This document shows, piece after piece, positions 48,839-60,962 of a stretch of DNA of 64,000 bases. Every line of letters starts with the position of its first letter. The stretch's first letter is position 1. The translations under genes and the position numbers were made by a program. The notes beneath the pieces were generated by a model. It was not told where the DNA came from, did not search any database, and saw nothing but the letters and a program-made list of their open reading frames with translations. The stretch lies in contig NC_135251.1 of NCBI RefSeq assembly GCF_964204865.1, positions 27,032,001-27,096,000 on the forward strand, written 5' to 3'. The stretch comes from Styela clava (lineage: Eukaryota; Chordata; Ascidiacea; Stolidobranchia; Styelidae).

Positions 48839-49096
48839 TTGGAGTATTCAGTATGATTCGCCATCTTCTGTCCATAGCCCAGTAGTCGCGTTTGTAGACT
48901 GTCGCCATGGCTGCCCAAAAAGCCGGAGGAACTATAGGTGTAGCGAGTCTATTTCTAAAGTACCCGGTACTTTAACTTTACCAACCTTGGTGCAACCTCT
49001 ACACTAAAATGCCCAAATTCGTTATATTTTAATTTATTGAGCAAGCATATGCCTACCAATCTTTCGTAAATTTTATGCCCACTTACTGTGGAACGT

Positions 49097-49132
<36 letters not shown>

Positions 49133-51095
49133 TATTTGCTGCATTTCGGTCACATGTTATTTTTTGCTGCAGCTGGGCTACTCGTTTTCTGTGGCATATG
49201 GTGAGCCACTCACAGCGTTATTTTTAGCGGTTTTCAATAAAAAATGGTATGACAAAATTTTACGCAAGTAATACAGTTTGTTTTAAATATAGTGGAGTTG
49301 GTGCCCAATCGTCGTCGCCCAATTCCGAGGGACTACGTTATTTAGCCTATTTGCGGGAATGAGGAACATCATTGGATATGGTCGACACCGCGAGCTGGCT
49401 ATTTAATCATAGTCCATCATTAAAAACGGTCACGCTTCCCCTAAATGCTTTGCTTGTAAGCCACTGCCCACCTGTCGAATATATTTGTAAAAATATAGTA
49501 TGCAAAACGCTCTGCCCGGAAACAGAACTCAATGACCTGTAAACATTGAAATCACTCGAGTGTGACTAGATTGACGGGTACTCGCATCCGAAACCCAAAA
49601 ACCCGATTTTGCAAAAAATAAACCTCTTCCTTTGGCCTGATCACTTTTGTGGGTTTTGTAGACATCGTGACAGACCTTCTTGCCAAGTTTGGCACGGATT
49701 AGTTCCCTGTAAAATGTTCGTTTGTTCCCGAAACCCCGAATATACTTTCGTATCAAGTTTCGTCGTGCGTAACGACATCTGACTCCGACTGCGCTTTCGA
49801 ACTGAAGTGCTCTCGGTTGCCTAATCACAAATGAGTTTCTCGTGTAACAGACGATATTAGACCATGCACATGAAAATATGAGACTACTCATTTAATTATT
49901 TTTATACTCGTAATAGATGACACACATGGAAAAATAATAAATTGACAGTATACATACTGAAAAGTATTGTTCAGGAATTATTCAGAACTAAAATCTCATC
50001 GTCTACAAAATTATATTTTGCGAAGTAATTGCAATTTCAAATATAGAATAGACTATTTTATTGAGGTCAAAGTGTAACCTGAAAAGAGATCTAATAGCGA
50101 TATTTTGAAAGTTGTTCATAGTGGAGTTTTGAATACCACATGACAAAATTTCCATAATTTCATAAATTGGATTATCTGTTAAATGACTTATTGCTGAAAG
50201 TTACGAAGTCGTGAGTTAAACTTCAAACACATATAAATGAGCGAATTTTCAGTCAAACTTAATTTTTTTTTGCTTTAGTCGATGTGAGAATTTTATAATT
50301 ATATCTTAAGGGAGTGGTTTCAATTACCTATATGACCTCGGACCCCAAAATGGAAAATTTGTTCTAGTGCATTTGGATTAAAATTTTTAGTATATTCGGA
50401 TATATTTCAACATAAGAAAGCTAAAAATGTTATCATCAATAAAATTCGAAAAAATTGTATTTTAAATTTATTTTTTTATCGTTTTTTTCGGCTATCACTT
50501 TTGATATATTTGATGAAAACCAATGATGTCAATACCAATCACTTGGTATTTCAGAGACGCATTAAATTCGCAAATAAATGGGGTTAGAAAACTAATTATC
50601 GCATATCGAAGTTACTATAGGGTTTCATCGATTATCTCAATTTTGTGCGTTCGATGTCGTTTTTTGTTGTATTCAAATGTATTTTTCTATAATAAGTGCA
50701 TTACACTTGCTTTACATCACTTTTAGGCAAAAGAACTAGAAAATATCGATTCATGATGTTGAGGGTCTTGAAATCGCCATAAATATTAAGTTGTTTTGCG
50801 ATAATTTATTGTATTAACAATTGAAAGTATTTATATGAGCAAGTTAAAACTACACGTTGTATTTTGGTACCTCCCACCATTAAATCGAACCATCACCTGA
50901 ATAATTACCCGTTCTTTGAAATAAAATATATTCTTTCAAATATAGTTACCATTTCCAGAAAACTTTTACCATTACCAGAAACTTTTCCTAATAAATGCAA
51001 TATTTCGTGTTCTGATGACCGTAAGTTGCATAATTATATATTTAAAACGGGAGAACAGAGGGAATGGGGGTGGAAAACGAAATAACTCGGCATCG
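48839..51095. other. Gene-poor stretch
   Basis: Includes a (TA)14 microsatellite at 49101-49128. A 120-codon minus-strand frame (49529-49891) has no recognisable domain, and I do not call it. No other structure was recognised. Confidence 0.45.
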
Positions 51096-51201
51096 TCAGG
51101 AGCAATTCAGACTTTCCATACATAGACGTGTTCTAATTCCTGCGTTGCCACAAGTCTCGGCAACAAATTGTACCCCATTTGTTTGATTAGGAATGCTGTC
51201 C
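51096..51201 (-). CDS. Candidate terminal exon of a cysteine-containing secreted-type protein
   Basis: A GTTATTCTTTTAG acceptor precedes an open phase-1 exon encoding DSIPNQTNGVQFVAE then TCGNAGIRTRLCMESLNCS and TGA (51096-51098). The TCG-x-x-G-I-R-T-R-L-C pattern resembles the core of a thrombospondin type-1 repeat, and NQT is a possible glycosylation site. The similarity is short, so the family is uncertain. Confidence 0.35.
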
Positions 51202-52091
51202 CTAAAAGAATAACACGAGCTTTTAAATATGCCAGAGTTCCAGTTCGTTAGAAAAATTTCAAGAGCTAAGTAGATCTTTTTAATCTGAATTTCAATTTCA
51301 GGCAATATATATATCTGAGTGGGTTGCGTCCAAATTAGTCCACAGTGTATAGGCCATTAACTGATTTGCTTATTTAATAGTTGGAAAATAGTTACGCCAG
51401 TTAATGTAATTAATATTATGTGTTCACAACAATGCGGAAAAATCCTAGTAAAAGTACACAGTAATCAAGAATAAATATCACGATGACCGCTATATATCAC
51501 GCACCACACTTTTTCTAGTATTTCGTTGTCAGCGATTCAAAGTCCAGAAACGTTATGAAGGTATTTCGAACAATTTTTACAAAATGAATAAAAATAACCT
51601 ATATTCATTTGCCAAAATGGGCATGGTTTCAGAATCTAGTTTCATTTTTAAGATAAGGGAAAATCAATATGTAGATCAAAAATTGGTGCGCGTGTTTCGT
51701 GCCGAAATTTTAAAGAATTTAAAAACCAATTGAAAGATGCATTATCAGAAACTTAGAAAAGAGGGGCGATATTACATATTAGAAAATAACCTGAGTATCT
51801 TTAAGAGAGAATGTAAGAGAAAATTTATTTCTCATTTACTTTTAGTTTCACACCAATCGCTTATTCACTTCCTCATAAAGCATAAGGTACATGTATAGGT
51901 ACATAAATTTTGAGTTTGAGAATTAGATACAAATGTTAAAAAAAGACATTTCTTGTCGATCACCAACATATTTTACCAGGCTCGCACCGATTTCGATTGT
52001 AGTTTTATTGGCATACTCAGAATCAACACTCACTTAGAGGCAGCTTACAATGCTATATCACTTATATTCATGAATGGTAATAGATAAACTT

Positions 52092-52318
52092 TTATAGTGC
52101 ACAAGAGGGGTTTGGCTGATAAATACCTTTCCAATCATACCAACGGTTTGTGGATATTTGGCCAATATGTCTTTTTTCCGATATTTGCTGAACAACTTCT
52201 TTTTTCAGATCAACCATATGACTTTTCTTGCGATATTTACTAGTTTTATCCTCACCGAATTCTTCATTCTCCAAATACCATCTTTCCTTCCACATGTTTT
52301 TGAATGACTCCGAATTAT
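52092..52318 (-). CDS. Candidate exon rich in charged residues
   Basis: The minus-strand frame reads DNSESFKNMWKERWYLENEE then FGEDKTSKYRKKSHMVDL and KKEVVQQISEKRH, ending in RWYDWKGIYQPNPSCAL and a stop. A GTATTT after WK could instead be a donor. The composition is much more protein-like than nearby random frames. An acceptor would be TATATAAG at 52319-52326. Not recognised. Confidence 0.35.
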
Positions 52319-52575
52319 CTTATATACTGTACAATGAAGCACATATTTCTTCAATCATTTATTGAACCGCTTTAACGTCTTTCATATATTAAACCCTCAA
52401 AATGGAAGCAAAGCGCTTTGTTTTTTGTCTGTTTTCTTGTTAGCATCGTAAATCACCACATCTGCGATTAGGAAAACCACGCTAACGTTATTTGATCTAA
52501 AATGCATCTTCAGCAAAAAAATGATTTTGTTGATTTGGTTTGGGAAAATATAATAATGTACCGGTATGAATGTTT

Positions 52576-52806
52576 GGCGCTCCAGAAATATGTGAACCAA
52601 GATGGCGGACACCGGTACGTAGTATGTGCACCAGGTTAGGATTAGGCCATAATTGTATTCTAATTTTCCTTAGTTCTATTACAAGGTCGGGGAATACCCA
52701 AGTGAGTCCCGTAGTATTTGTTCCTGAAATTATGGCCTAACCCTAACGTTGTACACATACAATGTTCCGGTGTCCGCCATCTTGGTTCACATACTTCTGG
52801 AGTACT
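52576..52806. mobile_element. Foldback MITE, copy B
   Basis: The left arm GGCGCTCCAGAAATATGTG continues with AACCAAGATGGCGGACACC. The right arm is the inverse with few changes, so the arms pair over about 75 bp and leave a short loop. A perfect 8-bp duplication GAATGTTT flanks it (52568-52575 and 52807-52814). Confidence 0.88.
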
Positions 52807-53799
52807 GAATGTTTCATATTCATTTATCGATATAGATAGGTACCAGTTTATGAGACGACGTCGCCGCTTTTTTGTTAGCTTTCAAGCAAAATATAAATAA
52901 AGTCGGCAATAGTCAAGCATGTTGTTAAGAATATGGAATATGTTGCCAAATCAAAAATTGTTATCATATGTAATATGTATTATTAGTTAATTTTCTGATT
53001 GAGCAATGCTAGAATGTACAGAATTGATTGGTTTGAAAAACTTAATCTTTAATGCTCAAAACAGAAACTAATCGGGTGTCTATGAAACTAATGAATATTT
53101 GACATTATGATAGTTGTTCAATAAATTATATTCACCTTCAATTAACGAATTGAACTTTGGCAACTTCATTCACAAGTTGTGGCAAACAGTGATTCATATC
53201 CAGGAGTTCAAATAAAACTATTAATATGCAACTTACTAAATATTAGCTGGCAGAACAAAACAACATAATAAAGTTTCTATATATGGTCCATTGAATTGAT
53301 ATATCAGCAAAACCCTGAAAAGAAACTCTATAAACACTCCTAATAATATCACGAAAAGACTCTATTCTGTCACTCTGGAGAGGATTATTATGTTTGCTCC
53401 ATATATTCGCATGGCTGCCATAATTAGATAGTGAGATACTTTGCACACTTGAAGAGATATCCCCACCAATTCGATTAATTATGGGAAATCCTTACCAAGT
53501 ACGGTAAGGCGAGCAAGATCCGACTGAATTTATCTTTTATTTGAATCGATAACTAAAACCGACTTCTCATCGCTCCTGACTAAGCAGATACATACTATAT
53601 ATGACGTAATAGGTCCAGTCTGCAAGTTTGCACATTTAGGGTATAATTTACCATAACAGTACTCCAAGTTCCAGATATGTTTCCAACGAATTATTGGAAT
53701 ACAATACGATAGCGAAAAAAATTTCCTGTTAATCCTCAAAATCTTGTCAAAAGATAACCGGGTCTAAAAAGAGAAATCATGATATATATTTGTAGCCCC

Positions 53800-53889
53800 A
53801 ACTTAGCAAAAACAACTACAAGATACATAGCTGGGCCTAGAAACTGTCGACAAGAACCAGAATCACAAAAAGTTTCACACTTTTTGCTC
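53800..53889 (-). CDS. Candidate cysteine-rich exon
   Basis: The acceptor TTTATTTTCTTCAG at 53890 precedes a phase-1 frame SKKCETFCDSGSCRQFLGPA, spaced like a small disulfide-rich extracellular module. The 3' border is uncertain (possible donors after PAM or YL). It shares strand and incoming phase with the exon at 51096-51201, so the two may belong to one gene. Confidence 0.3.
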
Positions 53890-56495
53890 CTGAAGAAAAT
53901 AAAGTCCAAACTATTTGTGCGACAGCAAAATGTGACCCAAATATTAACGTCGCCCAAGTACAACGAAAATAACCCCGTGTTGTCGATCAAATCGATAAAA
54001 TAGGAATACATATATATAAATTGCATATTTGCTATTTTACAACCGACCGTTATGAATATTTTCGATGGTTGCATTGGTTTCAACATAATTTTGGTAATTT
54101 AGAATACTGAGTCACCACGTGCTATTTTTGTCAGGTTTTGACGTGCTCGTTTCAAACTAATTCCATAAGAGGAGAAGGCTGAAGTATTAATCGCAGTGCA
54201 TGTTATGGATTTTCCTCAAAATCGCAATAATAAATGTAAAGTTCGACTGGTTTCTATTATAGTAGCACAAGATACTATTTACCTCTGGAAATAGGAAATC
54301 TGATAACAATGATTAGCGTATTGCAAACCATGTCGAGTCAATCAGTACATTTGTGATCACGACCATTCCAATAAATTGTATTCGAAATTCAAGTAATGTG
54401 AAAATTGTGGTAAAGTGTACGAATTATATCAAAAAAGGCTAAAACATCATCAATTTACAACTTTACTCGAAGAATATAAATCAGTACATTAGCCATATTT
54501 TTTTTTTATTCAGTTGTTAATCTTGGGGATAATACAGGGCTTGGCATTCAGTTCCCGAGATAAATATAGCGAAGAGTTAATTTACGTCTGCTACTCGTGT
54601 ATGATGATTAGGGTGCTCGCCGCACATGAAGTTTGTGCATTCCTTCTATATGCAATCAGGGCAAAGTGTGTGTGTTTGTATAAGCAAATTTACTGAAAGC
54701 AAAGTTACGCGCATCACTCAAAAATATAGAAAAATGATCTCTGAGCAAAGTTACAAGAGACAAATGAAGTTGAGCGAACTACTGATACATTTTTGCACTT
54801 TTTAGCAAGGTTTCTAGTGCTTTTTGACGGGTTTTTTATTGTTTTTACACGTTTCAACAAGATAATCACGGCGTAGAAATAAGAATTGTAATTGGTTAGG
54901 ACTGCAACACGAAATAAAAACTTCATCACAAAACTTAGATTTTGAAAAGTTTGTTTGTCGAATTCAAAATTTACCGCAATTGTAAAATTTGAATTATTCG
55001 TTTGCTGAATATGAAAATCTTATAAAACTTCGAATTCTAAACCTTTGTTTACCGAATATGAGATATAATCTGCACAGCTGTTTGCAAGTTCACTAAATGT
55101 TTCGTTTCTGCACTTGTTTCAGTCCAATACATCATTCAAAAGAATATGAGACAAAATAAGCATATGGTTTGCCTTGAAGTGGTGGGAGTGACGGTGTCGT
55201 AGCAATTGTGTTCATTAGACAGTGGGTAAAAATTTATAATTGAGTACGCTGTGAACAATCAAATGGCGATAAACAAGAGAGTTATGCTCAAATTTATGAG
55301 CACATAGCGCAACATAGTGGAAAAATTGTGATGACGTCATATCACACGAAGAAACGAATCCCATACAGCACACCGGGATACTTGAAATAAATAAAAGTAA
55401 TAGCGTTCTAGCGAAAAGTTTAGTTTCAAATTGATTAGTCCAGTAATCAAAGAGTTTTTTTTCTGCTACAAAGAATAAGTACAACAACAACATAATAACA
55501 AAACGATCGTTATGTCCACTAACGTGTCCAATAACGCAGAATGCAGCCAGCCTTGCACAATGGATATGACGGCGAAATAAATGACATAAAAGAGGAAACA
55601 CTTGAAAGTTAGATATCAATCCTAGCGGTCTAGATTCACGTTGGATGGATCGTTAACAACGTAACGATTTGTATATGTGACGAATGAGAATGTAGTTATG
55701 ATAAGTCTCCGCGGTCATTTTCTCACGGTGTTTCGTATTTCCACTCAGAACGAGGCTTCACGGAAACTGTAACTCTTACGTAAAAATCTGAAACTTGCGG
55801 CTTGGTAGGAATATACTGCTAGACCAAGCAGGTTTCGAACCTAAAATACTTAATTCACAACCGCCGTGTATAGAGGCAGGGTGTGTGGTAACTACATATG
55901 CGTGTTATTTGGGTTTTTAAAAAACTTCGAAGTCTTCTCAAGATCCACTGCATATTTTAATCCGTCTCCTGTTCATTTTATTCGGTTCATATATTACTCG
56001 ATTCCACACTTTTACGCTTTAAATTGAGCAACTTGACATTCGAAATGTCTATATTCATTATCTCCACGTTTTAGCAACGGATAAAATTACTTATCTAGAA
56101 TTAAAAAAAAAGTCGGTGATTTGACAACTATTTTCATTTATAAGTTTACCGCAATACTTCCCACTGAAGTTAAACTTTTTTTACTTATTGTATTTGAGAT
56201 GTTTTTAACAACTGATTAATTTCAGCATTTCAACCCATTTTTCTTAAATGTGTGATAATTATGATAAAAATACATTTGGTTATTATCGATTGTTCGAGCA
56301 AATATTCATTTCATCTTAAAAGTATTTCGAGATATTAGGAGGAAGTAAAAATCTACCACGAAGGGTTAATTTATACTTTAAAAAGGATACCTAAGTTCAT
56401 AATATGCACCATTTCTTACGGCGATGAACGAGATCCGTCAAAGATTTTAGGCTAGAGCGAAATGTTAACAGGAAAACATGTTTCTCACTTTTGAA

Positions 56496-56535
56496 GGACC
56501 GTTTGCAAACGCGATGACCACTACACTACGGAAAG
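56496..56535 (-). repeat. tRNA-Val-like 5' half, anticodon arm deleted
   Basis: On the minus strand it reads CCGTAGTGTAGTGGTCATCG, the D-arm region and A box of tRNA-Val, then CGTTTGCAAACGGTCC. About nine bases of the anticodon loop are missing and there is no T arm, so it is not a functional tRNA. Confidence 0.5.
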
Positions 56536-56645
56536 ACATCAGGGTCGGTTTCAAGCCGATTTCACGAACCACGGGTGTATATGTTTCCCTATATAGAAGT
56601 CTCCCAAGAGTATTGTTCATTTTAATATGACCCTCCGGCGTATGC

Positions 56646-56694
56646 GTTTCTGTAGTGTAGTGGTCATCACGTTCGCTTTACACGCAAACGGTCC
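56646..56694 (+). repeat. tRNA-Val-like 5' half with UAC anticodon
   Basis: GTTTCTGTAGTGTAGTGGTC followed by ATCACGTTCGCTTTACACGC matches tRNA-Val through the anticodon arm (loop CTTTACAC, anticodon TAC) and stops at GGTCC. The T arm and acceptor 3' strand are absent. It lies in inverted orientation to the copy at 56496-56535. Confidence 0.5.
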
Positions 56695-59504
56695 GCATCG
56701 TTTAAAAATTGGTATTTATCTAGTTAGTGTTAGGAATGATTTGAAAATTGGAATTTCTTGCGCAATCTTTTTTTTTTTTTTTTAATTTTGAGTGGTAGCG
56801 AGTGTGTTTATTTTTTGCCCTAAGATCCGAAATTTTGAAACAAACGATTTTATGGCATTTAAAGTTAGACACAAAGTGGTAAGAACGTCTTTTTCAATAC
56901 TATTTTGCTCTATTCTAGAGCTATTCACTGATAATTGGCCGTTTTGGGGCTTACTATCAGTTCATCCTCCAAAGTCTTACGCTCAGCGGCACCTAGTCGC
57001 TACCCCTGCGCTACGGTGACTGACGAGGACACCGCCGTCAAAATATTACTTATAGGCAGATTTTCCTCGAGGCAAATTCGGTAATTAACATGCTGCGTTT
57101 GTTCGTGCGGTTATATATGTTTATTGTATATTATTATTAAAAGTTTGTAAGAAAGGGATAGGATTTACATATTGGTCCGGTGTATGTATGTATGTTTATT
57201 CGTCTCGTAAAAGCAATATAAAAGAATTAGTAATTATAAATACTGAATACGGTATGTATGCACAAGATCATACTGGCCTAAAACACGAATATGCGTCATA
57301 CATCCCTTTTGATATGTATAAATTATATTACGGTACATCAAATACGTATAATATGGTCCTTTATACAGACAGTTGTGCAAAGAGGGTGGGTGGGTTTGGT
57401 AACAGAGGTAAGAGTGGAGTATCCAAAACTGTGTGTACAAAGGAGTTTGTATAACAAAACAACATCTCTATATATAAATACAGACACAACACAACATGAA
57501 ACACACTGCATGTAAATATAGTAATAAGATTAAGAATTTGGATGTAAGTACAATACCATTGAGTGATGATACCACATATATACTATAAAACGGGGAAATG
57601 GTCAAGTTTAAAGGGTGTGTACATATATGGTATGCACCACACAAGGGTGATAGTGTTGTGAGTGGTCTATGGCTGTTCTGGCAAAAATGTGACCCTACAA
57701 TTTTGGTGCAATGTGATAATGTTATGTATCAAATTACTCACTCTTCTAAGGTATTTTCGATTTTTGGATTCTGCCAAAAGCGATGAAGTTTCAAAAAAAA
57801 AAAAGAAATTTAATAAGAAGCATTTCCACACACAATCCGGTGGGGGTGATGAAAGCCGAAATGACTGCGTAATCAAACCTGAGTACCACGCCCTTTTGCC
57901 AGGTTACCAGTCCGTGTGGGTTATGCGATTAAAAATCGGTTATGCTGTCCAGTTAGTCAAGTTATCAAACATGGAATCATTTATTGATGCAACCCAGTGG
58001 TTTTGAAATTTTTTTTTTTTTTGGTGAAGCATAATTCCAGTGGAACATTTAAGGGGCCCGAGGAATCCAATAGTGCGATAGTTCAGTTGTTTGAATAGTA
58101 GGCTACATATAGAAAATCTAATACTGGAGACACAAAATTATATTTATGCAAGTGTCGTAAGTTTTATAATATTGGCGAATCTAAATGAATTACGAGTTGG
58201 ATTGCGCGAGACCAACTTACTGTACTTTCAACATGTGGTCGACTATGTCGAGTATATCATGTCTTTTTATAGTCTTTCTTGGCAGTTTAGTGTGTTGGCC
58301 TGTATCTTTGCTCAGATATCGGTCTCCTGTATTTCTGAGTGAGTGCGCGTGATGTTACCAAGTTAGGCTTTTTCAGCTCATTGGACACTGAGTGTACAAA
58401 TGGATCTTTACAAGTCAGTGTATTAAATATACATTATCCAACTGGAGATCCAGAGTTCAGACCTCAGTCCAGTCGCGCTTATATGAAGATCCTACCCAAA
58501 GCGAAACCCATAAAGGCACAAGTAAGCTTTCCTCACTGCTTCAACTTGTAATGGGCCGGAATCCATTCTCTTGCGTTCTTCCTTAGCTTGGAAAGTTAGG
58601 AGAGAGCCTTCCAATGATCAATGAAATTGTGCAAGATGATTAATGAAATCCATCAGTCGATGTTATGGTTGACACGAATCATCCAACTGAGCGAAGTCGG
58701 GCCAATTTTGCCAACCAGTAAAATTTAGGCTAGCCCTACTCGCGGCCAAAGTTAAGAAGTTGAGACGTTGAGCCCTAGTTTCGTGGAGCTGATGACTTTA
58801 TGTAAATGTTTAATCTATGGCTGCAAAAATTATACATAATGAGATTTTTTTCCTCCGGTAGTGGGAAAGCCTACAAGAAAACATCTTTTTTATATGGCGT
58901 TCGCTTAGGGCTAAATTGGTCGCCATGTCAATCACGTCATCGTAAAGTTGTCGCTCAACTAACGACTGTTGAATATCGCGTCACCGTCGGCTTAAAGCTG
59001 ACAAACTTTTTGCGGGTGGTGGCATTTTCGTTAACCGTCGGCCTAGCTTTTTGATTGTCAAGTTCAATATCAAGTTTACAGCTTTGGTTTTGCTGTAGGT
59101 AAACATGTACGCCTAAAGGATAATGGCAAAAGTTCAACTTTTCTTCCTCCACCTCTGCCTGGTTACACTTTAAAATGCGGAAAAAATTACTTATGTTTGC
59201 TAAACTCGATTCAGTGGATAAATAATAATAGATTGAGCAGATAAATAAAAGTACTCCATTGTTACGTAACATTAAAGGCACACACTACGTAATGAAAAGT
59301 AATCGACATAGAAAGGTGAAAATAATTTATTAATCCATATACCCAGCATTTAAATTAAAAAACCAAACAAAAATATCCAATCATATTTTAGGTATTCGCG
59401 GCGCATTTAGCAACTCGCTGCATTGCATCATTTTTCTTTATCAATTTCATTTTTGGTGTTCCGCGAAGCGACCTAAAAAGTGCAAGTGTTCTGTGGCTTG
59501 GGGT

Positions 59505-59650
59505 AGGGGTGGCGGGAGGAAGCCGCCAGCAATCCTCTGGTACTAAATTATCCCCTACGGGATTTGAACCTGCGAATCTAAGCGGGGTAGTCTTAGGTTA
59601 GAAATCAAGCGCATTCCTAGGGCTTAGCACGATGCGCCACTCAACGCAAA
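59505..59650 (-). mobile_element. Diverged tRNA-derived SINE relic
   Basis: It shares the reversed B-box region (GGGATTTGAACCTGCGAA), GCATTCCTAGGGCTTAGC and the GAAGCCGCCAGCAATCCTC block with the SINE at 18066-18417. The A box is degraded. Confidence 0.65.
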
Positions 59651-60962
59651 CGTAGTCAGCTGCAGTGCACTGGCTGACATAGATACTAAATACATTAAAA
59701 TACGTGTATACCCTTCCCCTGGGTGTTGAAATCTCAGGAATGTTCTTTACGGCCTTACATACCTGTATCATGATCGTTCTTTACCAAGAGGTCTAATCTA
59801 GAGACAGACTCAAAGTGCTTCAAACGGACCTAAGGTCTCCGCGATCTATTCGTCTACTCAAAATGGCATTAATAAAATTTAAGCAGCAGCAAATACATCT
59901 GAGGTATTAAATAGAGTAATTTCAATTCACCCATCAATATTGATCGCTAAGTAACAATTTGTTTTTGTTACGTTCTTATTGTGGGGCTACGTCAATAACA
60001 GTCCACCTCTTCACAAGCTCCATAACACCAAATATTTGAATGGTCTCGAATAGTTGATCTATATATCATCAGTTGTTGTCGTCGGTATGCTCTTGTCTTA
60101 AGCAGTCAATTATTTACTTCACATAGAACCGTGATTAATCTCGTTGCTGATGTTATGTCTCCGCCGTTTGGTTTGGGCGAAGAAATTACTATATAGTAGG
60201 CATCGAAACAACGTTACAATATGACCTCTCTTTTAACGATATCGCCCGCACGTTATAGTAAGAAAACTTAAAAGTATTCTTGGCTATGCGCCAGTTAATG
60301 AGCCAATGCAGAGAATGCATTGATATAACGCTGAACCTGTACACGCGGTTATTCTTTCATTGAGTTGTAGGACGGTTACATTTTTGATGGCATTCACGTG
60401 CGCGTTTACTCGACAAATGTAAACAGACAAATATAATGGAATTGCTGGGTTCTTTGTACTAAGCTCCCGTCACTGATGCAGAAATGTGTGATCTGAGCTA
60501 AACACCCATGTCAAGTTTTAAAATAAAAAATGAGTAATTATGCAGTTAGGGTTTTGGGTTATAACGATTCGAAAATTTGAATTTCCGGCTGAATCTGCAT
60601 CCCTCACCTTAACTGAATAAGTACTATTTTTATTTAATTCGAGCGTTGGCGGGGTGTTGTTTTGGGGCGGGGCTTGTTACAAAAGATCCTGAGAATATTA
60701 CTGTGAACTAGGTATTATACTATGAATAAAGCAAATCCAACCGCCATTTGCATTCTGCAACTTTGAGATCAGGCGTCAGAAGCGTGATCGGGTCGTAACG
60801 ACAACCTGGAGTAATTAAAGTAATCAGGTAAAAACATTTGATTACCAACAATCAGATAGCTTTTTTCGTCAGATATTTTTGCGCGGGAAGCCACAAGCGA
60901 CATCGCTTTCAGTCAGTCACAAATGTTCGTGATAGGATAAGATTTGATTTTGTGTAGGATGT

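Larger units (their letters stand above)
54087..60962. other. Gene-poor, repeat-rich stretch
   Basis: No gene is supported. It holds the tRNA-Val-like half copies near 56.5 kb, a B-box relic near 55830, a (TATG)n run at 57181-57195, a SINE relic at 59505-59650 and a partial copy of the 61.4-kb palindromic repeat at about 60521-60692. Confidence 0.45.

Noticed and set aside
49529..49891. 120-codon minus-strand frame
   Set aside because: No domain or repeat match and no clear splice or start signal; length is within what AT-rich DNA with GC patches yields by chance.
53243..53500. Minus-strand frame FPIINRIGGDISSSVQ..., protein-like
   Set aside because: No good donor or acceptor could be placed, so it was left out of the candidate minus-strand gene.
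55800..55870. Reversed B-box-like GGTTCGAAACC, possible tRNA or SINE
   Set aside because: No convincing A box or cloverleaf; kept only as a possible relic.
56975..57025. Reversed tRNA-like stretch TAGCGCAGGGGTAGCG
   Set aside because: A-box-like sequence only; no B box at the right distance.
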